This document shows positions 34,503-43,389 of a DNA stretch of 64,000 nucleotides, piece after piece. The translations under genes were made by a program, and so were the position numbers. The stretch covers positions 425,089 to 489,088 of the forward strand of contig NZ_LMCQ01000001.1 in the NCBI RefSeq assembly GCF_001424835.1. The letters are read 5' to 3'. The number at the start of each line of letters is the position of its first letter. The first letter of the stretch is position 1. The notes beneath the pieces are model-generated. The model had not been told where the DNA came from. It saw nothing but the letters and a program-made list of their open reading frames with translations, and made no database searches. Source of the DNA: Variovorax sp. Root318D1 (GTDB taxonomy: Bacteria; Pseudomonadota; Gammaproteobacteria; Burkholderiales; Burkholderiaceae_C).

Positions 34503-34816
34503 ATCGACTCCTTGGTGGTTGGGTGGCGGAGAAATTGGAATGCCGTTCGTGGCGGCCAGGCCGTTCGCACCGAAGCGCGCGTCCCGGCTTCCTTGCGCAG
34601 CAGATCGAGCCCGGACGTGGCCATGGGATTGGCGCGCGGGGGCTTGCGGGTCGCGGCAACTGCCGCGGTGGAACCGTGCATCGCCGACGCCATGAGGGCG
34701 CCGGAGAGAAGCGCGCCGCTCGCGAAGGCGCCAATGAGCTGGATCCGCTTCGAGCGCCGGAACTTGAATGCGCCCTGCGCCCCTGCGGACAGGCTTCGAA
34801 CGGTGCGGTGGAACAT
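34319..34816 (-). CDS. doubtful single-span membrane protein frame
   Basis: A minus-strand frame from MFHRTVRSLSAGAQG with GAGAAAG before it and one hydrophobic span (IQLIGAFASGALLSGALMASAM). The first 100 or so residues look protein-like, but its last 61 codons overlap the lipoprotein in another frame and are arginine rich, suggesting a lost stop or a frameshift near 34500. Confidence 0.3.
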   Translation of the reverse strand: MFHRTVRSLSAGAQGAFKFRRSKRIQLIGAFASGALLSGALMASAMHGSTAAVAATRKPPRANPMATSGLDLLRKEAGTRASVRTAWPPRTAFQFLRHPTTKESIWTSPEYARRQRSRVSPSLPLRVSKAARSLKLRALGLRPTKPSPHRVACAQRRRRSRTTTS

Positions 34817-34984
34817 GGGAAGGACTTTCTCGAGGCCGCTTGGATGCTTGCGCAAGGGTAGGCTTTCGACGTGGCTGGCGCGTCATCGGAATCGATGATG
34901 CGGCGCTGAGTTGCTGCTCGTCGTGGCGCCTTGAAGCACTGCCGTTGGGCGAGCGGACTTTCAAGGTTCGCGCCACGCCATCCC

Positions 34985-35006
34985 GTTTCTACCGCGCGGT
35001 AGAAAC
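34985..35006. promoter_or_regulatory. perfect 22-bp palindrome, TetR-type operator candidate
   Basis: GTTTCTACCGC joined to its exact reverse complement GCGGTAGAAAC. The CTACCGCGCGGTAG core has the symmetry and spacing of TetR-family operators. It is about 170 bp upstream of the minus-strand frame at 34816. No intact TetR gene is in the window. Confidence 0.6.
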
Positions 35007-35138
35007 CCCGCTGTCGACCGTTGCAAAGGTCTCAGGTCACGGCAAAGAGGCTGCTCATGGGCGGGCACTCGTCAGCGCAACCGAGCGCAGATTACTCCTC
35101 GCGTGCGGTGCCTGCAATGGAACGAAAGGCATAGAGCG

Positions 35139-35181
35139 ACCGAAGAATTTTCAGTAATAAGAACACTGGAAATTTTTCGGT
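35139..35181. promoter_or_regulatory. 17-bp imperfect inverted repeat, 9-nt loop
   Basis: ACCGAAGAATTTTCAGT (35139-35155) pairs with ACTGGAAATTTTTCGGT (35165-35181), 15 of 17 positions. It is 37 bp past the stop of the LysR-type gene and could end its transcript, but no T-run follows. An operator or the trace of a mobile element are alternatives. Confidence 0.45.
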
Positions 35182-35217
35182 AACGACGGTGACACTTCAC
35201 TCGGAGCAGATCGAAAT

Positions 35218-36111
35218 CTATCCCGTGATGATCGGACGCAGCGTATCGATCTCTTCGATCATGAAGTCGAAGAACGCCGACACGCGCGGCGTGTGCCGCA
35301 GGTCGGCGCGGGTGAGAATCCGCCAGATCCGCGCCAATTCAGGAATGGGCCCGAGCACCCGCACGAGCTCGGGCTCCGCATCGGCAATGGCGGTAGGCAG
35401 CGGCGCAATGCCCACGCCGGCTTTCACGGAATAGAGCAGGCCGAGCACGCTGTTGTTGCGCGCGACCACTCTGCCGTGGGGAGCCACGTCGCGCAGCCAT
35501 TGGGCCGCACGATGGTTGGCCATCGTCTCGTCGAATCCGACCAGATCGTGCTGCCCGAGCGCCTCGATCCCATCGGGCTGGCCGCAGCGTTCGATGTATT
35601 TGCGGCTCGCATATACCGCCCACAGCGAGTCCCCGATCTTGCGTCCGACCAGTTCGTTGTCCACGGTATCGCCCGAGCGCAGGGCGACGTCGGCTTCGCC
35701 CTTCATCAAGTCGAGATACTTGTCGCTCATCACGAACTCGACGCGCAGTCCGGGGTACCGCGCATGAAAACGGTCGAGCAGCGTGGTCTGGGTGATGCGG
35801 TAGACCAGCGGCTCGGGGCAGGTCACGCGGATGACACCCACCGCTTCGAGCTGGGCCGATTCGAGCTGCTGTTCGAGCGCGGCGACGGCTTGCGCCACGC
35901 TCTGTGCATAGGGCAGCAGCGCCTCGCCGAACTCCGTCAGCCGGTAGCCGGTGGGATGGCGCTGCACGAGTGGTCGCCCGAGGCGGCGCTCCAGCTCGGC
36001 GAGCCGGCGCTGGACGGTGGACTGGTTCACCTGCAGCGCACGGCCGGCCGCCAGCGTGCTGTGGTGGTGGGCAACCGCCAGGAAGTACTTGAGGTCGTTC
36101 CAGTCGAACAT
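35218..36111 (-). CDS. LysR-family transcriptional regulator
   Basis: A 297-residue LysR regulator. The winged helix is at residues 1-60 (MFDWNDLKYFLAVAHHHSTLAAGRALQVNQSTVQRRLAELERRLG), and the effector domain has the usual RVTCPEPLVYRI, LRVEFVMSD and MKGEADVALRSG segments. The start MFDWNDLKYF is the classical beginning, although the frame is open upstream. It is divergent from the methyltransferase at 36250, with 138 bp between, and probably regulates it. Confidence 0.92.
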   Translation of the reverse strand: MFDWNDLKYFLAVAHHHSTLAAGRALQVNQSTVQRRLAELERRLGRPLVQRHPTGYRLTEFGEALLPYAQSVAQAVAALEQQLESAQLEAVGVIRVTCPEPLVYRITQTTLLDRFHARYPGLRVEFVMSDKYLDLMKGEADVALRSGDTVDNELVGRKIGDSLWAVYASRKYIERCGQPDGIEALGQHDLVGFDETMANHRAAQWLRDVAPHGRVVARNNSVLGLLYSVKAGVGIAPLPTAIADAEPELVRVLGPIPELARIWRILTRADLRHTPRVSAFFDFMIEEIDTLRPIITG

Positions 36112-36249
36112 GGCGCGAGCTATGCGTTTGTGCGGCCCCATTCTGCATTCCTGCGGCTTACGCTGGGGCATCTCGGCGCCTATGCTGGATTTAAACAGGG
36201 AGTGACAGCCAGCCGATGCCGCCCGACCCGGCGAATGAAAGGATCGATG

Positions 36250-37173
36250 ATGACCAACCCGTTGATCGCACCCGAAGTGGACGCCCAAGCGTTCAAGACC
36301 GCCATCCGCAGCGAGTGGGACCGCGCGGCCCCGGGATGGAACGGCCATGCCCCGCAGTTACGGCAGTGGCTGGATCGCGCCACGGAGGCCATGCTCGAGA
36401 TGGCCGGCGTCACGAAGGGTGCGCGCGTTCTGGACGTTGCCGCCGGCGCCGGCGACCAGACCCTGGACGTGGCGCGGCGCGTCGGCCCCGATGGCTTCGT
36501 GCTCGCCACCGATCTGTCGCCCGTGATCCTGGCGCTGGCACAGGACAACGCCCGGCGCGCCGGCCATGCCAACGTGCAAACCGAAGTGTCCGACGGCGAA
36601 AAGCTCCCGGTCGAGACGGCCAGCTTCGACGCCGTGGTGTGCAGGCTCGGTTTGATGCTTTTCCCGAATCCGCTGGATGGCCTGCGCGAGATGCACCGTG
36701 CGCTCAAACCCGGCGGCGGCGCCTGCACGCTGGTGTTCGGAAGGCCCGAGCGCAATCCGTGCGTCACGACCCTGATGTCGACGGCGATGAAGCATGCGGG
36801 ACTGGCACCGCGCGACCCGTTCCAGCCCGGCACCCTGCTGAGCCTGGGACGCCCCGGGCTGATCGACGGGCTGTTCAAGGAGGCCGGCTTTACCGAGGTG
36901 GCCACTACGACGATCGATGCGCCGTTCAAGCTGCCCTCGGCGCGCCACTATCTGGATTTCGTCCGGGCATCGGCAAGCCCGGTCCGGCAGATCCTTGGCC
37001 GTTTGAGTGACAGCGCCGCGGCCGCCGCGTGGGCCGAGATGGAGGAGCGCCTCGCCGCCTTCAACACCCCGTCAGGCTGGGAAGGCCCGAACGAACTGTT
37101 GCTGACGGCCGGGCGCCGATCGCCGCCTCAGCAGCCTTCGACCGCCACCAGCGAGTCGACCGCCGCCGGCTGA
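36250..37173 (+). CDS. class I SAM-dependent methyltransferase
   Basis: A 307-residue methyltransferase of the UbiE/Methyltransf_11 type. The SAM motif is VLDVAAGAGDQTLDVARRVG, with ATDLSPVIL and DAVVCRLGLMLFPNPLDGL and the ALKPGGGACTLVF motif. AAAGGA precedes adjacent ATG codons at 36247 and 36250. It is divergent from a LysR-type regulator and convergent, by 18 bp, with hmp. Substrate not known. Confidence 0.88.
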   Translation: MTNPLIAPEVDAQAFKTAIRSEWDRAAPGWNGHAPQLRQWLDRATEAMLEMAGVTKGARVLDVAAGAGDQTLDVARRVGPDGFVLATDLSPVILALAQDNARRAGHANVQTEVSDGEKLPVETASFDAVVCRLGLMLFPNPLDGLREMHRALKPGGGACTLVFGRPERNPCVTTLMSTAMKHAGLAPRDPFQPGTLLSLGRPGLIDGLFKEAGFTEVATTTIDAPFKLPSARHYLDFVRASASPVRQILGRLSDSAAAAAWAEMEERLAAFNTPSGWEGPNELLLTAGRRSPPQQPSTATSESTAAG

Positions 37174-37191
37174 CGCAGCCTGCCGGCGTCC

Positions 37192-38382
37192 TCAGGCCTC
37201 CAGCGCCTCCAGCGGCCCGAAGAACTCGTAGCGCAGCTGCTGCTTCGGAACGCCGAGCGCCAGGCCGTTGGCGTACACCGCCTTCATGAAAGGTTTCGGC
37301 CCGAGGAAGTAGAGGTCCACGTCGCGGTCTTCAGGCAGCTGCTGCGCGAGCAACTCGCGGGTCACGAAGCCCGTAGCGTGCGGCCGGTCGGCATCGCGCG
37401 GCGTGTCGTACACATAGACAGGCTTCACGTTGGCATGCTTGGCCGCCAGCGCGTCGACGCGCGCGCGGAACGCGTGGGCGCCGCCATGCCGCGCCGCGTG
37501 AATGAAATGCACCGGCCGGCCGGTGTGCGCCATCGACTCGAGCATGCTCATGGCCGGCGTGATGCCGACACCGCCGGTCACCAGCACCAGCGGGCGCGCG
37601 CTTTCGCCGGTGGCCGTGGGCTGCAGCACGAATTCGCCGCAGGGCGCCTGCACCTTCAGCAGCGTGCCGACAGTGGCGGCCTGATGCAGCCAGTTCGATG
37701 CCTTGCCGCCCTCCTCCTTCTTGACGCTGATGCGGTACCAGGCCTTGCCCGGTGCATCGGACAGCGAGTAGTTGCGCCGCAGGGGTTCGCCGTCGATGTT
37801 CAGCACCAGCGTGAGGTACTGGCCCGGCGAGAACGTGAGCAGTGGACCGCCGTCGGTCGGCTCCAGGTAGAACGAGGTGATGACTTCGCTCTCGTCCTCG
37901 CGCCTCGCCACGCGAAACTCGCGCTCGCCGCGCCAGCCGCCGGTCTGCGCGGCGTTGGCGCGGTAGACCTCTTCTTCCGCGGCAATCAAGAGTGACGCCA
38001 GCGATTGGTAGGCCTCGCCCCATGCCGCGATGATCTCGTCGGTTGCGGCGTCGCCGAGCACGTCCTTGATGGCGCGCAGCAGGCAGGCGCCGACGACCGG
38101 GTAGTGCTCGGGCAGCACGCCCAGCGCGGCGTGCTTCTGGATGATGCGCGGCAGCGCACCGGCAATTTCATCGAGGCGGTCGATGTACGTGGCATAGGCC
38201 AGCACCGCGCCCGCGAGCGCACGCGCCTGGCTGCCGGCGGCCTGGTGCGCCTCGTTGAAGAACGCCTTCACCTCCGGATGGCTCTCGAACATGATCCGGT
38301 AGAAGTGGCTGGTGATGGCCTCTCCATGTGCCTGAAGCGCGGGCACGGTGGCTTTGACGATGGCGATGGTCTGCGGGTTCAT
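37192..38382 (-). CDS. hmp: flavohemoglobin, nitric oxide dioxygenase
   Basis: A 396-residue, three-domain cytoplasmic enzyme that turns NO and O2 into nitrate with NAD(P)H. The N-terminal globin domain (1-140) has the proximal-His region of LGVLPEHYPVVGACLLRAIKDVLG and the VLAYATYID segment. The FAD domain has RNYSLSDAPG. The NAD domain has LVTGGVGITPAMSML, with the C-terminal RYEFFGPLEAL. Length and order match Hmp. It is divergent from norR, whose product is the usual NO-responsive activator. Confidence 0.96.
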   Translation of the reverse strand: MNPQTIAIVKATVPALQAHGEAITSHFYRIMFESHPEVKAFFNEAHQAAGSQARALAGAVLAYATYIDRLDEIAGALPRIIQKHAALGVLPEHYPVVGACLLRAIKDVLGDAATDEIIAAWGEAYQSLASLLIAAEEEVYRANAAQTGGWRGEREFRVARREDESEVITSFYLEPTDGGPLLTFSPGQYLTLVLNIDGEPLRRNYSLSDAPGKAWYRISVKKEEGGKASNWLHQAATVGTLLKVQAPCGEFVLQPTATGESARPLVLVTGGVGITPAMSMLESMAHTGRPVHFIHAARHGGAHAFRARVDALAAKHANVKPVYVYDTPRDADRPHATGFVTRELLAQQLPEDRDVDLYFLGPKPFMKAVYANGLALGVPKQQLRYEFFGPLEALEA

Positions 38383-38428
38383 GGTGGGTCTGTCTCGGGT
38401 TGAAAAAATGAAGCTTGCTGTTCCCTCT

Positions 38429-38443
38429 CACGTTCCGTGCCAG
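38429..38443 (-). promoter_or_regulatory. sigma-54-like promoter element for hmp (weak match)
   Basis: The minus strand reads TGGCACGGAACGTGA about 47-61 bp before the hmp start. The -24 half (TGGCACG) is exact; the -12 half has GA where GC is expected. The location and the NorR neighbour support it; the mismatch is a real weakness. Confidence 0.35.
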
Positions 38444-38461
38444 CCGGCCGGCCCCTCGCAA

Positions 38462-38475
38462 GTGCCCGTGGGCAC
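38462..38475. promoter_or_regulatory. palindrome GTGCCCGTGGGCAC, possible NorR site
   Basis: A perfect inverted repeat in the hmp-norR intergenic region, about 19 bp upstream (relative to hmp) of the sigma-54-like element. NorR sites contain a GT-N7-AC core repeated three times; this single palindrome is only a partial fit. Confidence 0.35.
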
Positions 38476-38526
38476 TGGGGATTCTCAATGCGTGGTCAAA
38501 TTCGCAACAGAACCAACGTTGCGTTT

Positions 38527-40107
38527 ATGACCACAGACAGTGTCAATCGGACCACGGCGAGCGAAGGCAGCCGCTATCGCCCGCTCCTTGCCGCGGCGCG
38601 CGAACTCGTCCGGTGCGACGCCGCCGCGCTGCTGCAGCTCGACGGCCAAGTGCTCAGGCCGATCGCGGTGGATGGGCTGAGCGACGAGACGCTGGGGCGT
38701 CAGTTTCCGATCGCATCGCACCCGCGCTTCGCACGCCTGCTCGAAAGCGACCGGGGCTTGCGCTTCGCCCACGACTGCGGCCTGCCCGATCCCTATGACG
38801 GCCTCGTCGCGGGACAGCCGGGCATCCTGCCCGTGCACGACTGCATGGGGGCGCCGCTTCGGCTGCGCGGTGTGGTCTGGGGCTTGCTGACACTGGACGC
38901 GCTCGAGCCCGGCGCGTTCGAGACCGTGACGCCGGCGCAGCTCGACGCCATGGTCGCGCTGGTCGAGACCGGTATCGAGGCCGCCCACACGATCCAGGAA
39001 ATGGAAGCGCGCGCCCTGCGCGAGCACGCCGTCGCACAGGCCCTGCGCTCGGGCCGCGGCACCACGCGCGAGCTGCTCGGGAGCAGCGCCGCGATGAAGC
39101 AGTTGTGCAGCGAGATCGACACGGTCGCGGTGTCCGACCTCACGGTGCTGCTGCTCGGCGAGACCGGCGTGGGCAAGGACCTGGTGGCGCAGCGGCTGCA
39201 TGCGCATTCACGGCGCCGCGAGCAGCCGCTGGTGCAGGTGAACTGCGCGGCGCTGCCCGAGTCGCTGGCCGACAGCGAGCTGTTCGGCCACAAGCGCGGC
39301 GCATTCACCGGCGCGGTGCAGGACCGCGACGGCAAGTTCGAGATCGCCGACGGCGGCACGCTCTTTCTCGACGAGGTCGGCGAACTGCCGCTGACGGTGC
39401 AGGCCAAGCTGCTGCGCGTGCTGCAAAGCGGCGAGGTGCAGCGGCCGGGCAGCGACCGGACCCTGAAGGTCGACGTGCGCGTGATCGCGGCCACCAACCG
39501 CGACCTGCCCGCCGCCATTGCGCAGGGCCGCTTCCGCGCCGACCTCTACCACCGGCTCTCGGTCTATCCGCTGGTGGTGCCGCCGCTGCGCGAACGCGGG
39601 CGCGACGTGGTGGCGCTGGCCGGCGGCTTCCTCGAAGAGAACCAGCATCGCCTGGGCGCGCGCAACCTGCGGCTGTCGCCGGCTTCGAAGGCCGCCCTGC
39701 TGGCGCACAGCTGGCCCGGCAACGTGCGCGAACTCGAGCACGTGATCAGCCGCGCATCGCTTCGGGCCTTCACGGAGCAGCGCCGCGGCGCGCGCTGGAC
39801 GGCGATCGAGCCGCATCACCTGGCGCTCGACGCTGCGGCAGTCGGCATTTCGGAGGCGCTGTCTGCGCCGCCCCTGCCCTCCCCCGCGCCCACGGCGGTT
39901 CCAGCAGGCGACCAAGCGGGCCTTGCCGCCGCGGGCGGCACGCTGCGCGAAGCCACGGAAGCCTTCCAGCGGGCGTGGCTTGCGGACGCGCTGGCGCGGC
40001 ACCACGGACACGTGGCCAACGCCGCGCGCGAGGCCGGCATCGACCGCAGCAACTTTCATCGGATGCTGCGCAAGCTCGGCATGAAGCCGTCCGCGTCAGG
40101 CGCTTGA
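38527..40107 (+). CDS. norR: NorR-type sigma-54-dependent nitric-oxide-responsive activator
   Basis: A 526-residue activator. An N-terminal GAF domain (about 15-175), where iron senses NO, is followed by an AAA+ domain: Walker A GETGVGKD, the sigma-54-contacting GAFTGA loop, Walker [14 protein letters not shown] and the arginine-finger region [12 protein letters not shown]-terminal Fis-type helix-turn-helix ([27 protein letters not shown]) ends it. It is divergent from hmp. Start is the ATG after GCGTTT; an upstream open extension is unlikely. Confidence 0.93.
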   Translation: MTTDSVNRTTASEGSRYRPLLAAARELVRCDAAALLQLDGQVLRPIAVDGLSDETLGRQFPIASHPRFARLLESDRGLRFAHDCGLPDPYDGLVAGQPGILPVHDCMGAPLRLRGVVWGLLTLDALEPGAFETVTPAQLDAMVALVETGIEAAHTIQEMEARALREHAVAQALRSGRGTTRELLGSSAAMKQLCSEIDTVAVSDLTVLLLGETGVGKDLVAQRLHAHSRRREQPLVQVNCAALPESLADSELFGHKRGAFTGAVQDRDGKFEIADGGTLFLDEVGELPLTVQAKLLRVLQSGEVQRPGSDRTLKVDVRVIAATNRDLPAAIAQGRFRADLYHRLSVYPLVVPPLRERGRDVVALAGGFLEENQHRLGARNLRLSPASKAALLAHSWPGNVRELEHVISRASLRAFTEQRRGARWTAIEPHHLALDAAAVGISEALSAPPLPSPAPTAVPAGDQAGLAAAGGTLREATEAFQRAWLADALARHHGHVANAAREAGIDRSNFHRMLRKLGMKPSASGA

Positions 40108-41220
40108 ACGCGCGCCGCGCTTCGGGGCCGGCGTCGGCGCTGGCGCCGGCCGAAGCGATTCGAAGGCCTCCGACAGCGACAGCACGCGGCCGCAGTTCAC
40201 CGCCTGGTAGCCCGGCAGCCGGTTCACCGCCTCCTGGTAGGCATCGCTGCGCAGGATGGCCAGCATCCGCTGCACGATGGGCGCGGTGAGCGAGCGCTCG
40301 TCGCACAGCAGGAAGTAGCGCTCCACCTGGTTGGAGATGAAGTCCAGCTTGAACTGGCGCGCCGGCGTCTCCACGCCATAGCCCGCATCGGCCATGCCGC
40401 TGGCCACGAAGGCCGCCACGGCCGCATGCGTGAACTCGCATTGCTCGTAGCCCTTGATCGTTTCGGGCGCGATGCCCTGCTCGCGCAATTGCAGGTCGAA
40501 CAGGTAGCGCGTGCCCGAGCCCGCCTGCCGGTTGATGAAGCGGATACCGGGACGCGCCAGATCGGCCAGCGTGTAGATCTTCTTCGGGTTGCCCGGCGCC
40601 ACCATCAAGCCCTGGTGCCGCGTGGCCATGCCGATGACTTTCTGCGTGTCGGGGTTGAGCCAGGCGCCGTAGTGGGCGATGGCTTCGGCCTCGAACGCCC
40701 CCAGCGGCACGTGAAAGCCCGCCACGTCGCAACTGCCGTGGTGCAGCGATGCCACGGCTTCCTCGCTGCCGCAGTAGCGCAGATCGCCCGGCACCTGCGC
40801 CGCGGCCAGGAAGCCGTGCAGCGCCTCGATGGCGAAGCCGTGGCTCGCGTGGATGCGCAGCAGCGTGGGCGCGGTGGGAATCAGCTTCTCGATCTCGGCG
40901 CCGAGTTCGGAAGCCAGCGAATCGAGCAGCGGCGACAGGCGCGCCGTGATGCGGCGGTCGGCCCACACCAGCTTTTCGCCCAATGGGGTGAGGCTGGAGC
41001 CCTTGCCGCGCTGCATGGCCACCAGCGGCTGGCCGAACATGGTTTCGCCCTGGCGGATGAGCTCCCAGGCATGGCGGTAGGACACGCCGCTTGCGGTGCA
41101 CGCGCTCGACAGGCTGCCGTGCTCCAGCACCTTCACCAGCAGTTCGATCACCCGCGGCGCCAGCGCCGCGCCGTCGGGCTGGCGAATGGTCCATTGCGGC
41201 TTGATGTGCACTTCATGCAT
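40096..41220 (-). CDS. regulator with ModE-like N-terminal helix-turn-helix and periplasmic-binding-like domain (FdsR-like)
   Basis: A 374-residue protein. Residues 20-110 form a ModE/LysR-like winged helix ([37 protein letters not shown]). Residues about 120-350 look like a PBP-type ligand domain ([46 protein letters not shown]). There is no signal peptide. This is the plan of one-component regulators that sense small oxyanions. It is divergent from fdsG with about 120 bp between, so it most likely senses formate, molybdate or tungstate and controls the formate dehydrogenase operon. Confidence 0.85.
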   Translation of the reverse strand: MHEVHIKPQWTIRQPDGAALAPRVIELLVKVLEHGSLSSACTASGVSYRHAWELIRQGETMFGQPLVAMQRGKGSSLTPLGEKLVWADRRITARLSPLLDSLASELGAEIEKLIPTAPTLLRIHASHGFAIEALHGFLAAAQVPGDLRYCGSEEAVASLHHGSCDVAGFHVPLGAFEAEAIAHYGAWLNPDTQKVIGMATRHQGLMVAPGNPKKIYTLADLARPGIRFINRQAGSGTRYLFDLQLREQGIAPETIKGYEQCEFTHAAVAAFVASGMADAGYGVETPARQFKLDFISNQVERYFLLCDERSLTAPIVQRMLAILRSDAYQEAVNRLPGYQAVNCGRVLSLSEAFESLRPAPAPTPAPKRGARSSA

Positions 41221-41343
41221 GAGTTTCGGCTTTTGAAAGCATATTTATTGGGTTGTGCGCTTCATATTGTGGCGTCTTCAGTCGCTCCATACACTCGCGC
41301 AACCACGAATATCGCAACTCCGAATTTAGGAGGTTGAAGGCAT
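41221..41343. promoter_or_regulatory. intergenic control region of the fds operon
   Basis: About 120 bp between the FdsR-like regulator and fdsG, relatively AT-rich. It holds two similar boxes, GCATATTTATTGGG and TTCATATTGTGG, that might be regulator sites, and a strong AGGAGG ribosome-binding site before fdsG. No exact promoter is assigned. Confidence 0.4.
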
Positions 41344-41808
41344 ATGCAAAACCTGGGCATCGCGACCACCATCGCCGCCGCGCACAAGGATGTTCCCGGC
41401 GGGCTGCTGCCCGCGCTGCACGGCATCCAGGATGCGCTGGGGCACATCCCGCCGGAGGCCGTGCCCCTCATTGCCGAGCAGTTCAACCTGTCGCGCGCCG
41501 AGGTGCATGGCGTGGTCAGCTACTACCACCACTTCCGTTCCGCGCCGGCCGGCCGCGTGCTGGTGCAGGTCTGCCGGGCCGAAGCTTGCAAGTCCATGGG
41601 GGCGGATGCGCTGCTCGCGCATGCGGCGGATCGGCTGGGCTGCGACGTGCACGGCACCTCGGCGGACGGCCAGTGTTCGCTGGAGCCGGTGTTCTGCCTC
41701 GGCCTGTGCGCCTCGTCGCCGGCCATCGCGGTGAACGACGAGGTGCATGCGCGCATCACGCCGGCGCTGTTCGACGCCATCGTCGAAGAAGCACGGAGCG
41801 CCTCATGA
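41344..41808 (+). CDS. fdsG: NAD-dependent formate dehydrogenase gamma subunit (NuoE-like)
   Basis: A 154-residue thioredoxin-fold subunit with one [2Fe-2S] cluster held by VCRAEACKS (Cys-x4-Cys) and FCLGLCASS (Cys-x3-Cys). The AAHKDVPGGLLPALHGIQDALGHIPPEAV N-terminus is typical. It passes electrons between the alpha and beta subunits of the soluble FdsABG complex. The stop overlaps the fdsB start by ATGA, so the two are coupled. Confidence 0.95.
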   Translation: MQNLGIATTIAAAHKDVPGGLLPALHGIQDALGHIPPEAVPLIAEQFNLSRAEVHGVVSYYHHFRSAPAGRVLVQVCRAEACKSMGADALLAHAADRLGCDVHGTSADGQCSLEPVFCLGLCASSPAIAVNDEVHARITPALFDAIVEEARSAS

Positions 41809-43361
41809 CCGTCACCCTCTATGTTCCACGCGACTCCGCGGCACTGGCCGTCGACGCCGAGCGGGTCGCCCGACGGATCGCGGCGGAAGCCCGTGCGCGC
41901 CATGCGGATGTGCGCATCGTGCGCAACGGCTCGCGCGGCCTGTTCTGGCTGGAGACGCTGGTCGAAGTGGCCACGCCGGCGGGCCGCGTGGCCTACGGCC
42001 CGGTCTCGCCGGCCGATGTCGCCGGCCTGTTCGATGCCGGTTTTCTTGCCGGCGGCGCCCATGCGCTGAACCTGGGCCTGACCGAAGAGATTCCCTACCT
42101 GAAGAAGCAGGAGCGCCTGACCTTCGCCCGCATGGGCGTGACCGATCCGGTTTCGGTGGCCGACTATGAGGCGCATGAAGGCTTTGCGGGACTGCGCCGC
42201 GCGCTGACGCTCGCGCCTACGCAAATCGTGCAGCAGGTGCTCGATTCCGGACTGCGTGGCCGCGGCGGCGCCGCCTTCCCGGCCGGGATCAAGTGGAAGA
42301 CCGTGCTGGCCGCGGAGGCGCCGCAAAAATACATCGTCTGCAATGCGGACGAAGGCGACTCGGGCACCTTCTCGGACCGCATGACGATGGAAGGCGATCC
42401 GCTGATGCTGGTCGAAGGCATGGTCATCGCCGGCCTTGCGACCGGCGCGACCGAAGGCTACATCTACGTGCGTTCGGAATACCCGCATTCCATCGCCACG
42501 CTGAACGAGGCCATCCGCAACGCGGAGCAGGCGGGCTTTCTCGGCGACGACATCCTGGGGTCGGGCCGCCGCTTCCGCCTCATCGTGCGCAAGGCGGCCG
42601 GCGCGTACGTGTGCGGCGAGGAGACTGCGCTGCTCGAAAGCCTGGAAGGCCGCCGCGGCATCGTGCGCGCCAAGCCGCCGCTGCCGGCGCTGCAGGGGCT
42701 GTTCGGCCAGCCGACCGTGATCAACAACGTGATCACGCTGGCCTCGGTGCCCCTCATCCTGGCGCGTGGCGCGGACTTCTACAAACACTTCGGCATGGGC
42801 CGCTCGCGCGGCACGCTGCCGTTTCAGCTGGCCGGCAACATCCGGCATGGCGGCCTGGTCGAAAAGGCATTCGGCCTGAGCTTGCGCGAACTGCTCTACG
42901 ACTTCGGCGGCGGCAGCGCGAGCGGCCGGCCGATCAAGGCGGTGCAGGTGGGCGGTCCGCTGGGTGCCTACGTGCCCGAATCGCAATGGGATCTGCCGCT
43001 CGACTACGAGGCCTATGCGGCCGTGGGCGCAGTGGTCGGGCACGGCGGCATCGTGGTGCACGACGACACGGCCGACATGTCGCAGCTGGCCCGGTATGCG
43101 ATGGAGTTCTGCGCGATCGAGTCCTGCGGCAAGTGCACCCCCTGCCGCATCGGCTCCACGCGCGGCGTGGAAGTGATCGACAAGATCACCAGCAACCAGA
43201 ACCGGCCGCAGCAGGTCATTCTCCTGCGCGACCTGTGCGACACCATGCTGCACGGTTCGCTCTGCGCCATGGGCGGCATGACGCCCTACCCCGTGCTGTC
43301 GGCCATCAATCACTACCCCGAGGACTTCGGCATCGAAGCCCCCGACCGCGCTGCGGCCTGA
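41805..43361 (+). CDS. fdsB: NAD-dependent formate dehydrogenase beta subunit (NuoF-like)
   Basis: A 518-residue subunit with an N-terminal thioredoxin-like part, an NADH/FMN-binding domain (GLRGRGGAAFPAGIKW, ADEGDSGTFSDR, AGAYVCGEETALLESLEG) and a C-terminal [4Fe-4S] site ESCGKCTPCRIGSTRG. It is the NAD-reducing diaphorase of the complex. The start is fixed by the ATGA overlap with fdsG. Length and motifs match FdsB of Cupriavidus and Rhodobacter. Confidence 0.95.
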   Translation: MTVTLYVPRDSAALAVDAERVARRIAAEARARHADVRIVRNGSRGLFWLETLVEVATPAGRVAYGPVSPADVAGLFDAGFLAGGAHALNLGLTEEIPYLKKQERLTFARMGVTDPVSVADYEAHEGFAGLRRALTLAPTQIVQQVLDSGLRGRGGAAFPAGIKWKTVLAAEAPQKYIVCNADEGDSGTFSDRMTMEGDPLMLVEGMVIAGLATGATEGYIYVRSEYPHSIATLNEAIRNAEQAGFLGDDILGSGRRFRLIVRKAAGAYVCGEETALLESLEGRRGIVRAKPPLPALQGLFGQPTVINNVITLASVPLILARGADFYKHFGMGRSRGTLPFQLAGNIRHGGLVEKAFGLSLRELLYDFGGGSASGRPIKAVQVGGPLGAYVPESQWDLPLDYEAYAAVGAVVGHGGIVVHDDTADMSQLARYAMEFCAIESCGKCTPCRIGSTRGVEVIDKITSNQNRPQQVILLRDLCDTMLHGSLCAMGGMTPYPVLSAINHYPEDFGIEAPDRAAA

Positions 43362-43389
43362 CCGGCAAGACGAACAGGAGACACACCCC

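Larger units (their letters stand above)
34817..35217. other. intergenic region with two inverted repeats
   Basis: No coding frame is supported. The region holds a perfect 22-bp palindrome (34985-35006) and a long AT-rich dyad (35139-35181), each listed separately. Confidence 0.5.

Noticed and set aside
35293..36249. An upstream extension of the methyltransferase frame across the LysR-type gene
   Set aside because: The extension lies antisense to a clear LysR gene; the methyltransferase fold and ribosome-binding site begin at 36250.
41253..41804. A possible N-terminal extension of fdsB over fdsG
   Set aside because: The region is the FdsG gene in another frame; the ATGA overlap at 41805 sets the FdsB start.
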